DNA of 7,852 nucleotides, from positions 1 to 7,852 of the forward strand of contig PUOI01000472.1 of the NCBI GenBank assembly GCA_003552765.1. Direction: 5' to 3'. Numbering within the stretch: position 1 is the stretch's first letter; each line of letters begins with the position of its first letter. Shown one piece after another: positions 1 through 5,658 of the stretch. Source of the stretch: Candidatus Hydrogenedentota bacterium (lineage in GTDB: Bacteria > Hydrogenedentota > Hydrogenedentia > Hydrogenedentales > SLHB01). The translations under genes and the position numbers were made by a program. The notes under the pieces are model-generated. The model saw nothing but the letters and a program-made list of their open reading frames with translations, ran no database searches and was not told the DNA's origin.

Positions 1-159
1 ACGGAAGGTCCCATGACGGCCATGTTGTCGGCGACCGCGCTGCAAGTCCATCCCCGCTGCACGGTCATCGTGGATGAAGATGCCAGCGCGCGGCTCGCCA
101 ACCGGGAGTATTACGACTGGGTCTTCGAGAACGAACCGGAATGGGAAGCCTACCGGTAA
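1..159 (+). CDS. nagB: C-terminal end of a glucosamine-6-phosphate deaminase-like (NagB family) protein, partial
   Basis: The window opens inside this gene; frame 1 reads 52 residues to a TAA at 157-159. The visible tail contains EGPMTAMLSATALQVHPRC followed by TVIVDEDASARL. The pattern E-G-(x)-(x)-x-x-M then LQ-x-HP then V-x-DE-x-x-x-x-L is that of the C-terminal part of NagB-type deaminases (E. coli NagB has a matching EGS..HM / CLQLHP / CDE arrangement, recalled from family knowledge). Such enzymes convert glucosamine 6-phosphate to fructose 6-phosphate and ammonia in the cytoplasm, the last step of amino-sugar use. The active-site residues lie upstream of the window and cannot be checked, so a related NagB-fold protein (6-phosphogluconolactonase-like) is also possible. 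The tail is acidic and aromatic (YYDWVFENEPEWEAYR). The gene ends 4 bases before the end of the convergent oxidoreductase gene, leaving no room for a separate terminator. Confidence 0.68.
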   Translation, partial: TEGPMTAMLSATALQVHPRCTVIVDEDASARLANREYYDWVFENEPEWEAYR

Positions 160-163
160 GGGG

Positions 164-1471
164 CTAGAGCCAATCCCCGCGCACGGCGATGTCGAGCATG
201 GTGTTGGCCTCGTCATCCCCCGGAAACGTCTCGGTTTCGGGATCCCATTCGAGCTTCCGGCCCAGCCGCACGGCAATAAGCCCAATCTGGCACACGGTCA
301 GGGTGCGGTGGCCCACCTCCGCGGGTTGCAGGGTTTCGCCGCCCGTCTTGATGGCGTGCAGGAAATCCTCCTTGTCCCCCATGGTGTCGGAGAGGTCGAG
401 TTCGTCCGGGCCGGGTTCTTGCTCAAGGATGGCGGGGTCGCTCGCTTCGGGATGCGTGTCCCCGAACGTTGCCCGGATCCAGCCTTCCGAACCCTGAAAC
501 TCGATGCTGGGCGAGCGGTTCATCTCGTATTCCAGCGTCACGCCATTGGCGTATTCGTAGTGAAGCTTGAAGTCGACGAGCGTGTCCCACAGCCCCTCGG
601 AAAACTCACCCGTCCCCTCGACGCTCACGGGGCCGGTATCGTCGGCGTTGTTGCCCCATTGAGCAATGTCGTTGAGGTGGGCGCCCCAGTTTGAGATCAT
701 CCCTTCGCAGTAGTCGGAGACGCGCATCCAGCCTGGACGGCCGCGCAGATCCTCCAGGGGATGGACCCGGTGCTCGGTGTACGGCGCGCCCGGGGCAGGG
801 CCAAGCCAGAGCGCATAATTGAGTTCGTCGGGCACGGGCATGGGATCCGGCCAGCCCACGGACTCCGGCTCGGCCGGGACGTGGCTGATCATATGCTCAA
901 GTTCGCCGATGTAGCCGTTCCGGACCAGCTCCACGGTTTTCCACATGGGCCGGAGCGAGCGGAATTCGCTGTCGTTGCGCGTGACCACGCCGGCTTCCCT
1001 GGCGGCATCGGCCAGCATGCGGCCCTGCTTGATGGAGAGGGAAATGGGCTTTTCGATGCACGCATGCTTGCCCGCTTGGACGGCGTGAATCCCCATGGGC
1101 ACGTGCCAATGATCGGGCGTCGATATCATGACCGCATCGATATCGTCCCGCTCCAGGATGTCCCGGTAGTCCTCATACACGCCGCAGCCGTTGTAGCCGT
1201 TGGCATCGCGTTCCTCGGCGTAACGCGCCTCTATTTGCTCGCGGTTCTGTTCGGCCCGCCAGCTATCCACATCGCACAGCGCCAGGATGTGCGCATCCGG
1301 CGAGTCAAGAAACTGCCGCGTGTTCACGTTTACTTCCTGCCGCCCGCATCCAATGATGCCCAGCGTGATGCGGTTGCTCGGCGCATTCGCGCCCAGCACC
1401 CCGGAGGGTACGATGAGCGGTCCCACCGCCGCTGCCGCGCTGGTCTTCAGAAAACTCCGCCGGGATTGCAT
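164..1471 (-). CDS. Tat-exported Gfo/Idh/MocA family NAD(P)-dependent oxidoreductase
   Basis: A 435-residue protein of the Gfo/Idh/MocA family, whose members oxidise or reduce sugars, inositols and related compounds with NAD(P). The N-terminus MQSRRSFLKT, followed by an alanine-rich hydrophobic stretch to about residue 28, is a twin-arginine (Tat) signal, so the folded enzyme should be exported. The Rossmann nucleotide-binding glycines are at 38-43 (GIIGCG), the STPDHWH segment at 117-123, and the family EKP motif (the lysine is usually catalytic) at 140-142. The C-terminal domain has NWGAHLNDIAQWG at 261-273, typical of the planctomycete-type members. The reading frame stays open 61 codons further upstream, but the Tat signal and the AAGGAGA Shine-Dalgarno 5 bases before this ATG fix the start. 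It is convergent with the deaminase end and has its own 236-base upstream gap. The substrate cannot be told from sequence. A GH109-type glycosidase, which shares the fold, is an alternative but less likely. Confidence 0.9.
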   Translation of the reverse strand: MQSRRSFLKTSAAAAVGPLIVPSGVLGANAPSNRITLGIIGCGRQEVNVNTRQFLDSPDAHILALCDVDSWRAEQNREQIEARYAEERDANGYNGCGVYEDYRDILERDDIDAVMISTPDHWHVPMGIHAVQAGKHACIEKPISLSIKQGRMLADAAREAGVVTRNDSEFRSLRPMWKTVELVRNGYIGELEHMISHVPAEPESVGWPDPMPVPDELNYALWLGPAPGAPYTEHRVHPLEDLRGRPGWMRVSDYCEGMISNWGAHLNDIAQWGNNADDTGPVSVEGTGEFSEGLWDTLVDFKLHYEYANGVTLEYEMNRSPSIEFQGSEGWIRATFGDTHPEASDPAILEQEPGPDELDLSDTMGDKEDFLHAIKTGGETLQPAEVGHRTLTVCQIGLIAVRLGRKLEWDPETETFPGDDEANTMLDIAVRGDWL

Positions 1472-1476
1472 GATGG

Positions 1477-1483
1477 TCTCCTT
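1477..1483 (-). promoter_or_regulatory. Ribosome binding site of the oxidoreductase gene
   Basis: The minus strand reads AAGGAGA, 5 bases before the ATG at 1471. This site decides the start: the open frame extends to 1654, but the added 61 residues have no Tat signal or family similarity and would bury the SRRSFLK motif inside the protein. Confidence 0.8.
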
Positions 1484-1522
1484 CGGGTTTGATTTACCGA
1501 GCTGCGTTGCTTCGTTCCCCGT

Positions 1523-1552
1523 AGGATAACCCAGCCCATGCCGTGAAGTAAA
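1523..1552 (-). promoter_or_regulatory. Possible sigma-70-type promoter of the oxidoreductase gene
   Basis: On the minus strand a -35-like TTTACT (1547-1552) and a -10-like TATCCT (1523-1528) are 18 bases apart; each matches consensus at 4 of 6 positions. The start site would fall near 1516, giving a leader of about 45 bases. The position is sensible, but matches this weak are common by chance. No other good candidate was seen in 1472-1707. Confidence 0.28.
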
Positions 1553-1630
1553 TTGGCCGGAGCGGTTGCCCGCGGCCCAGCGCGTGTTGGACAGGGGGGA
1601 CAAGTGAGGCTGTTCTCGGCTGGACAGCGC

Positions 1631-1652
1631 GGGAGGGGTGTCTTCCCCGCCC
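1631..1652. other. Imperfect G/C inverted repeat between the oxidoreductase and fusion-protein genes
   Basis: GGG-A-GGGG at 1631-1638 pairs with CCCC-G-CCC at 1645-1652 around a 6-base loop, with one mismatch. It lies 56 bases past the stop of the fusion gene on the minus strand, where a terminator would be expected. No T run follows on that strand, so it is not a clear intrinsic terminator. Confidence 0.25.
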
Positions 1653-1707
1653 ATACGCTCGTGCTCCCGTGCTCGGGGACGGTCACTCCCAATTCACATC
1701 CGAGGCG

Positions 1708-3282
1708 CTACCGGCGGCGTCCCGTGTCAACCGGGGCGTGGTCATCGGTTAGGATGTCCCCGCCTCCGTGGAAGCGGTGTGCGCGGGAGAATTGCGCCAC
1801 GCGCCGGGGCAGGGAGTCAATGCTTAGGAACCCATGTTCCAGGAGTCCCTCGGTGAGTTGCCGAAGTTGCTGGCCGTTGAGGGGATGCTGATCCAGCCAA
1901 GGGCCGTTCGGCCACTGCCGTTCTGGGTCCCGCGCCACGCCCTCGGTCTTCATCGCCACGAACACAGTGTTCCAACTCGTGCCCGCCTGAAAGACGTACA
2001 CCACGTCGAACACCGAGCGAATGGTCGCGTTGATGTCCCGGATGCTCGAGGCGTTGAGTCCGCCATACTGACCAACGGCGTTGAAGGTCAGCGCGCCGCC
2101 GGGGGTAAGGTTTTCCTTGCAGAGTTCGAAGAACTCCTTGGTGGCCAAGTGGTATGGGAGATACGCCCCGTACTGGCCGCCGGAAGCATAGGCGTCCACG
2201 GCGATGGTCCCGTAAGGCCGGCGGTTCCGGCGCAGGAAGGCCCGGCCATCCTGCACCTCCACGTTCAAGCGGGGATGGTCGGGGAGGTAAAAGTACTCGC
2301 GCGCGACATCCACCACCATGGGGTCAATCTCGACCGCGTCGATCTCGACATGGGGATAGTCGCGGAGGAAATCCTTGGGTCCCGTGCCGCCGCCCAGGCC
2401 GATGAACAGCGCGCGGTCGATGGTGGGATTCAGGATCATGGGGAGGTGGAAGTATTCCTTGTACTCCCACCCCCCTTCGAAAGGATTGTCGAGGGACATC
2501 TTGCTTTGGATGAATTGGTCGAAGCGCAAGATCCGTTCGCGCCCCTGGTCCTCGACCACGATATGATGATAGGCGCTGTAATCCCGGAACTGGATTTGCG
2601 CGTCCGCGTCCGGCGCCGCCAGGAGCATGGCCGCCGCCAAACCGGCCGCGGCGAGTTTGCGCCCGGCCGCCATCAGGCTTACGCCCAAGATCGCCAGGAC
2701 CGCGGCCAAGCCGTAAAGGGTCTGTAATACGCCGAGTTCGGGGATGAAAAGCTGAGCTGTCATAACCACACCTACGATGCTTCCCACTTCGCTCATCGCG
2801 GCGATGCGCCCGGCCGTGGCGCCCACGTGTTCCAGTTGCCGGGCCTGAAGCCGGATGGCTTGGGGTAAGACGGTTCCGAGAGTGATATTGGGAAGAAAAC
2901 ACGCAATGAAAGCCGCTATGTAAGGGTGCCACGACAAAGCGGCGTCAATCTGGAGAAGCGTTTCCCCCGCCCACACGGCGAGGTATTCGAGCAGCGAACC
3001 CAACACACCCGCCGTAAGAATCAGCAGGCCAAGCACGCGCCATGATTGGTAGCGATCCGCTATCTTGCCGCCCACGAAGTAGCCGATGCTGATTCCGGCC
3101 AGGCACACTGAAATGACGGCGGCCCACGCGTCCAGCCCGCTGCCGAAATACCGGGCCAGGATGCGGACGACCAAAAACTGGAACACCATCACCGAGCCGC
3201 CACACACGAACACGGTGAACCCGAGCGCCACTGCCGCAAAATACGCTTGGGTCCCGCCTGTTTTTGGGTCCGCCGCGCTCAT
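1708..3282 (-). CDS. Membrane-fused spermidine-synthase-like protein (fused MFS/SpeE type)
   Basis: A 524-residue two-part protein. Residues 1-225 hold about seven hydrophobic segments (about 17-40, 52-72, 83-104, 121-140, 160-180, 184-206 and a shorter one at 211-224). Residues 230-520 resemble the spermidine synthase / SAM-methyltransferase fold: GLGGGTG at 295-301 (nucleotide loop), EIDP at 318-321 (acidic residue for the SAM-type ribose), DGRAFL at 345-350, and the C-terminal LTDDHAPVD at 511-519 that closes many fused MFS/SpeE proteins. Classical SpeE has D-x-x-D-P in the active site; here VDAYASG (362-368) keeps Asp363 but has Ala366 where the second Asp is expected. It is therefore probably not a normal aminopropyltransferase, and its substrate is unknown. 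The open frame extends 33 codons upstream, but a GGAGA Shine-Dalgarno sits 5 bases before the chosen ATG. The gene is monocistronic in appearance and divergent from the sulfatase. Confidence 0.85.
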   Translation of the reverse strand: MSAADPKTGGTQAYFAAVALGFTVFVCGGSVMVFQFLVVRILARYFGSGLDAWAAVISVCLAGISIGYFVGGKIADRYQSWRVLGLLILTAGVLGSLLEYLAVWAGETLLQIDAALSWHPYIAAFIACFLPNITLGTVLPQAIRLQARQLEHVGATAGRIAAMSEVGSIVGVVMTAQLFIPELGVLQTLYGLAAVLAILGVSLMAAGRKLAAAGLAAAMLLAAPDADAQIQFRDYSAYHHIVVEDQGRERILRFDQFIQSKMSLDNPFEGGWEYKEYFHLPMILNPTIDRALFIGLGGGTGPKDFLRDYPHVEIDAVEIDPMVVDVAREYFYLPDHPRLNVEVQDGRAFLRRNRRPYGTIAVDAYASGGQYGAYLPYHLATKEFFELCKENLTPGGALTFNAVGQYGGLNASSIRDINATIRSVFDVVYVFQAGTSWNTVFVAMKTEGVARDPERQWPNGPWLDQHPLNGQQLRQLTEGLLEHGFLSIDSLPRRVAQFSRAHRFHGGGDILTDDHAPVDTGRRR

Positions 3283-3287
3283 AAAGG

Positions 3288-3292
3288 TCTCC
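3288..3292 (-). promoter_or_regulatory. Ribosome binding site of the fused SpeE-like gene
   Basis: The minus strand reads GGAGA, 5 bases before the ATG at 3282. This favours that start over the in-frame upstream ATG at 3381, which would add 33 polar, arginine-rich residues before the first membrane segment. Confidence 0.65.
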
Positions 3293-3340
3293 GTTTCCTT
3301 TGCCGCGTGTCCATCCCAGGATGATCTGACGCTTCGATCA

Positions 3341-3349
3341 ACTATACCA
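3341..3349 (-). promoter_or_regulatory. Possible extended -10 promoter of the fused SpeE-like gene
   Basis: The minus strand reads TGGTATAGT, an extended -10 form (TG-N-TATAGT, 5 of 6 in the hexamer). The 17-base-spaced -35 position reads TTTCAG, a poor match. The start site would be near 3334 and the leader about 50 bases long. This is suggestive only. Confidence 0.35.
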
Positions 3350-3457
3350 CGTGGAATCGCCCGCTGAAAAAGACAATTCACGGCCCAGTCGCCAATCGCC
3401 GGATACGGCGGTGTGCGGGGCGTTTACATCCCCCGGCCCTGCGGGCCACCTACTTCG

Positions 3458-3477
3458 AAGGGGGATCAAGGGGGATG
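3458..3477. repeat. Tandem 10-base repeat, two copies
   Basis: AAGGGGGATC (3458-3467) is followed directly by AAGGGGGATG (3468-3477), differing only in the last base. It lies in the divergent intergenic region, about 130 bases before the sulfatase start. Two copies are too few to call an array. Similar G-run repeats are often dispersed in genomes, which cannot be tested in one window. Confidence 0.6.
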
Positions 3478-3603
3478 TGGTTCCCAGGAACAGCCGCTTA
3501 CCCGGCGGCTGGCGCCCCTTGAAGGCAAGCTCGTCCTCCGCTTACACTGTTGCAAGCATCTTGGCGTGTAACGAAATTGTAGGCGGGACTTAGGAGAAGG
3601 ATC

Positions 3604-4983
3604 ATGGAGACAATGGACGGCATAAGCAGACGCCATTTCCTCAAGACGGCATCGGCAGCCGCGGCCGCGGGACCGTTGGCCACGGGCCTCGGTGTTAATG
3701 CCGCGCAGGAACGCAAACCCAACGTCATCGTCATTATGACCGATGACCAAGGTTATGGGGATGCTGGCTGTTACGGCGCGGACGACGTCGAGACGCCCGC
3801 GTTGGACGCTCTGGCCGGCCGGGGCGTGCGCTTCACCCAGTTCTACTGCGGCGGCCCAATATGTTCGCCTTCCCGCGCGTGCATGCTCACAGGGCGCTAC
3901 CCCATACGCGCCGGGATGCCGGGCAACACTTCGTCTCAACCCGGCGCCCCGGGCATGTCCAATGAGATGACGACCCTGGCCGATATGTTCAAGGCCGCGG
4001 GGTACGCCACCGGTCACGTGGGCAAATGGCACCTCGGCTATTCCGAGGACACCATGCCCAATGCCCAAGGCTTTGATTTCTCCTTCGGGCACATGGGGGG
4101 CTGCATCGACAACTACTCCCATTTCTTCTACTGGTCTGGCCCTAACCAGCACGATCTCTGGCGCAATGGCGAGCGGGAACGGCGGTATGGCGAATTCTTT
4201 CCCGATCTCATGGTGGAAGAGGCCAAGGGGTTCATGGAAGCGCACAGGGACGAGCCCTTCTTCTTGTTCTATCCCATGAACACGCCCCATTATCCGTATC
4301 AAGGCACGCCGGAGTGGCTGGCGCGCTATGAAGAGAAAGGCGTTGCCTATCCCCGCGACCTCTATGGCGCTTTTCTGAGCACCCAAGACGAACGCATGGG
4401 GCAGTTGCTGGACGCCGTGGAAGAACTCGGCTTGACCGAGGACACCATCGTCGTGTTTCAGCCCGATCATGGCCATAGCGTGGAGGACCGGGCGCATAAC
4501 GGCGGGGGCAGCGCGGGACCGTATCGCGGAGCGAAATTCAGCTTGTTCGAGGGTGGCATCCGCTTGCCCGTGGTCATCAGCTGGCCCGGTCATATCCCCG
4601 AAGGCGAGACGCGCGGCCAGATGCTTCACGGGGCCGATTGGCTGCCCACGCTCGCCGAGCTGACCGGCGTTTCCATTCTCGATGACGGCATTGACGGCCA
4701 CAGCATTGCGCCGGTGCTGGAAGACGGCGATGCGCCGACGCCGCACGAGGTTCTTCATTGGGTAGGCCCGCGCAACCAATGGGCCGTGCGGCGGGGGCCG
4801 TGGAAGCTGATTGGCAATGTGTGGGATCCCACCGAAACGGGGGACGAGCTTACGGAAGAGGATGAAGAGCTGTTCCTGGCCAATCTCGACGAGGATCCCA
4901 CCGAAATGACCAATTTCGCCTCGGAAAACCCGGAGGTAGTCGACGAACTTAGGGAACTCCACGAGGAATTCGAAGCCGGGTAA
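3604..4983 (+). CDS. Tat-exported formylglycine-dependent sulfatase (arylsulfatase A family)
   Basis: A 459-residue type I sulfatase, which hydrolyses sulfate esters outside the cytoplasm. The N-terminus has SRRHFLK at 8-14 followed by an alanine-rich stretch to about 34, a Tat signal. Metal-binding Asp47-Asp48 lie in MTDDQGYGD. CSPSR at 87-91 is the C-x-P-S-x-R core, whose Cys87 would be matured to formylglycine. GKWHLG is at 140-145 (Lys141, His143), TPHYP at 227-231 (His229), PDHGH at 287-291 (Asp288, His289, the metal pair, His in place of the common Asn) and GAKFSLFEGGIRLP at 309-322 (Lys311). The set is complete, so the enzyme looks active once matured. An AGGAGAAGG site ends 3 bases before the ATG at 3604; a second ATG at 3613 is a less likely start. 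The architecture suits a carbohydrate sulfate as substrate (for example a sulfated amino sugar or galactose), but the exact one cannot be inferred. No sulfatase-maturing enzyme is encoded in the window. Confidence 0.95.
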   Translation: METMDGISRRHFLKTASAAAAAGPLATGLGVNAAQERKPNVIVIMTDDQGYGDAGCYGADDVETPALDALAGRGVRFTQFYCGGPICSPSRACMLTGRYPIRAGMPGNTSSQPGAPGMSNEMTTLADMFKAAGYATGHVGKWHLGYSEDTMPNAQGFDFSFGHMGGCIDNYSHFFYWSGPNQHDLWRNGERERRYGEFFPDLMVEEAKGFMEAHRDEPFFLFYPMNTPHYPYQGTPEWLARYEEKGVAYPRDLYGAFLSTQDERMGQLLDAVEELGLTEDTIVVFQPDHGHSVEDRAHNGGGSAGPYRGAKFSLFEGGIRLPVVISWPGHIPEGETRGQMLHGADWLPTLAELTGVSILDDGIDGHSIAPVLEDGDAPTPHEVLHWVGPRNQWAVRRGPWKLIGNVWDPTETGDELTEEDEELFLANLDEDPTEMTNFASENPEVVDELRELHEEFEAG

Positions 4984-5021
4984 GGGAGCCGTTGCGGCGC
5001 AGGGAGTCTTGACTGGGCGCG

Positions 5022-5147
5022 AATGCCGGCAAGATGCCGGCGTTACGATCTCACCCATTGGGGTGAGAGTGACGTTTTCGTCTCAAAGGCGGACAAGAGG
5101 GGCCTCGCGGGGCTTGGTCTCCGTCATCCGGTGACTGGCGATGACGG
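5022..5147. other. Cluster of inverted repeats between the sulfatase gene and acpP
   Basis: Four stem-forming sequences lie within 126 bases. At 5022-5044, AATGCCGGC pairs with GCCGGCGTT around AAGAT (9 pairs, one G-T). At 5049-5068, TCTCACCC pairs with GGGTGAGA around ATTG (8 perfect pairs). At 5071-5082, GACG-TTTT-CGTC. At 5121-5147, CCGTCATC pairs with GATGACGG around an 11-base loop (8 perfect pairs). The first two could end the sulfatase transcript, but there is no proper T run after either; the TTTT at 5075-5078 comes 6 bases after the second. Other readings are a REP-like dispersed element or a structured RNA. An open frame crossing this region (about 5023-5268) runs through the acpP promoter and leader and looks like chance. 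Confidence 0.5.
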
Positions 5148-5181
5148 TCAACTCCATTGGGTAGAAATCCGCTGTGAACCT

Positions 5182-5190
5182 TGCTATAAT
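5182..5190 (+). promoter_or_regulatory. Extended -10 promoter of acpP-fabF-rnc
   Basis: The sequence TGCTATAAT is a perfect TATAAT with the extended TG-N element. No TTGACA-like -35 is found at 16-18 bases upstream (17-base position reads TAGAAA), as is common for extended -10 promoters. Transcription would start near 5197, giving a leader of about 77 bases before acpP. This is the best promoter in the window and marks the start of the housekeeping cluster. Confidence 0.7.
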
Positions 5191-5203
5191 CCCGTTCACT
5201 TTG

Positions 5204-5226
5204 CCGCTGGTCCGCCGGGCCAGTGG
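5204..5226 (+). promoter_or_regulatory. Hairpin in the acpP leader
   Basis: A 23-base sequence folds into ten consecutive pairs (two of them G-T) around a 3-base GCC loop. It would begin about 7 bases from the predicted 5' end of the mRNA. No T run follows directly; a TTTTT occurs 11 bases after it. The usual role of a stem so near a 5' end is to slow mRNA decay, which is an inference here. Confidence 0.45.
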
Positions 5227-5260
5227 AGAATATCCATTTTTGCATCACTAGATTACAAAG

Positions 5261-5268
5261 GGAGGTGA
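5261..5268 (+). promoter_or_regulatory. Strong ribosome binding site of acpP
   Basis: GGAGGTGA matches the anti-Shine-Dalgarno almost fully and lies 5 bases before the ATG at 5274. It decides the start over the in-frame ATG at 5223, which would add 17 residues not found in acyl carrier proteins. A near-perfect site fits the high expression usual for this protein. Confidence 0.88.
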
Positions 5269-5273
5269 AACGC

Positions 5274-5513
5274 ATGAGCAACGAGACCAGTGTGTCCGAC
5301 ACTGTAAAGCGCATCATATGCGAGAAACTGGAGTGCAGCGAGGATAAGGTAACCGATAACGCCAAGTTCATCGAGGATCTCGGCGCGGACTCGCTCGACA
5401 TCACCGAGCTGTTGATGGCCTTGGAGGAAGAGTACAGCATCACGATCGAGGACGACGCCAACGAGATTCAGACGGTTGGCGATGCGGTGCGGTACATCGA
5501 AAACAAGGTGTAA
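5274..5513 (+). CDS. acpP: Acyl carrier protein
   Basis: A 79-residue acidic protein, the normal size for AcpP. It carries growing fatty acyl chains on a 4'-phosphopantetheine arm in the cytoplasm and hands them to the fatty acid synthesis enzymes. The attachment site is Ser40 in the canonical LGADSLD (36-42). Helix II follows with [12 protein letters not shown] (43-54), the face that docks partner enzymes, and the C-terminal TVGDAVRYI (67-75) is also canonical. Residue 43 is Ile where many homologues have Thr or Val, a conservative change. It leads the acpP-fabF-rnc order seen in many bacteria; its partner KAS II enzyme is the next gene. An extended -10 promoter, a leader hairpin and a very strong Shine-Dalgarno precede it. 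The gap of 145 bases to fabF contains a long inverted repeat. Confidence 0.98.
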   Translation: MSNETSVSDTVKRIICEKLECSEDKVTDNAKFIEDLGADSLDITELLMALEEEYSITIEDDANEIQTVGDAVRYIENKV

Positions 5514-5585
5514 TCACCCCGTTCCCGCGCGGTCTGGCGCTTGCTCCAAACCTGGCCGCGTTCAATTCCATTCGCATTGATCCAT

Positions 5586-5628
5586 GCCCAGCCCTAGAGC
5601 CGCGAAGACGCGATGGGGCGGGCTGGGC
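5586..5628 (+). promoter_or_regulatory. Long inverted repeat between acpP and fabF
   Basis: GCCCAGCCC (5586-5594) and GGGCTGGGC (5620-5628) form a perfect 9-base-pair stem around a 25-base loop, which itself holds CGCG-AAGA-CGCG (5601-5612). It ends 30 bases before the fabF start and has no T run, so it is not a standard terminator. It could protect the 3' end of a separate acpP mRNA, partly end transcription, or be cleaved by RNase III, which is encoded two genes on. All three roles are inferences. Confidence 0.45.
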
Positions 5629-5650
5629 GCCACTCTCTCCATTACATCGC

Positions 5651-5654
5651 GAGG
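5651..5654 (+). promoter_or_regulatory. Ribosome binding site of fabF
   Basis: GAGG lies 4 bases before the ATG at 5659. It selects this start over an in-frame ATG at 5584, which would add 25 residues through the inverted repeat and ahead of the canonical VVVTGTGVVSPVG N-terminus. Confidence 0.65.
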
Positions 5655-5658
5655 ACGC

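Larger units (their letters stand above)
3283..3603. other. Divergent intergenic region between the fused SpeE-like gene and the sulfatase gene
   Basis: This 321-base stretch carries the 5' ends of two divergent genes. It holds the possible minus-strand promoter at 3341-3349. It also holds three short perfect or near-perfect inverted repeats: about 3395-3412 (CGCCG-GATA-CGGCG core), 3435-3447 (GGCCC-TGC-GGGCC), and 3491-3511 (CAGCCGC, 7-base loop, GCGGCTG). A tandem 10-base repeat lies at 3458-3477. No convincing plus-strand promoter was found for the sulfatase. An open frame at 3351-3593 runs into the sulfatase ribosome site, has no good Shine-Dalgarno and no recognisable content, so I do not call it a gene. 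Confidence 0.6.

Noticed and set aside
761..1492. Plus-strand open frame of 243 codons across the oxidoreductase gene
   Set aside because: It is antisense to a gene with Tat signal, Rossmann and EKP motifs, and covers its start region without a matching ribosome site.
1834..2727. Plus-strand open frame of 297 codons across the fused SpeE-like gene
   Set aside because: The minus strand carries clear membrane segments and a GLGGGTG domain here. The plus-strand product shows no family.
3351..3593. Possible 80-residue protein in the divergent intergenic region
   Set aside because: It has no Shine-Dalgarno, low-complexity content and no family. It overlaps the promoter region of the divergent gene and the ribosome site of the sulfatase.
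3466..5058. Long open frame on the minus strand (530 codons) across the sulfatase gene
   Set aside because: It lies antisense to a sulfatase with all catalytic motifs intact. Its translation is rich in arginine, histidine and alanine with no recognisable family, as expected for the shadow of a GC-rich gene.
5022..5068. Intrinsic terminator after the sulfatase gene
   Set aside because: The stems are good but neither is followed directly by a T run, so I list them as inverted repeats and not as a terminator.
5023..5268. Possible 81-residue protein between the sulfatase gene and acpP
   Set aside because: It passes through several inverted repeats, the acpP promoter and leader hairpin, ends within the acpP Shine-Dalgarno, and has no recognisable motif.
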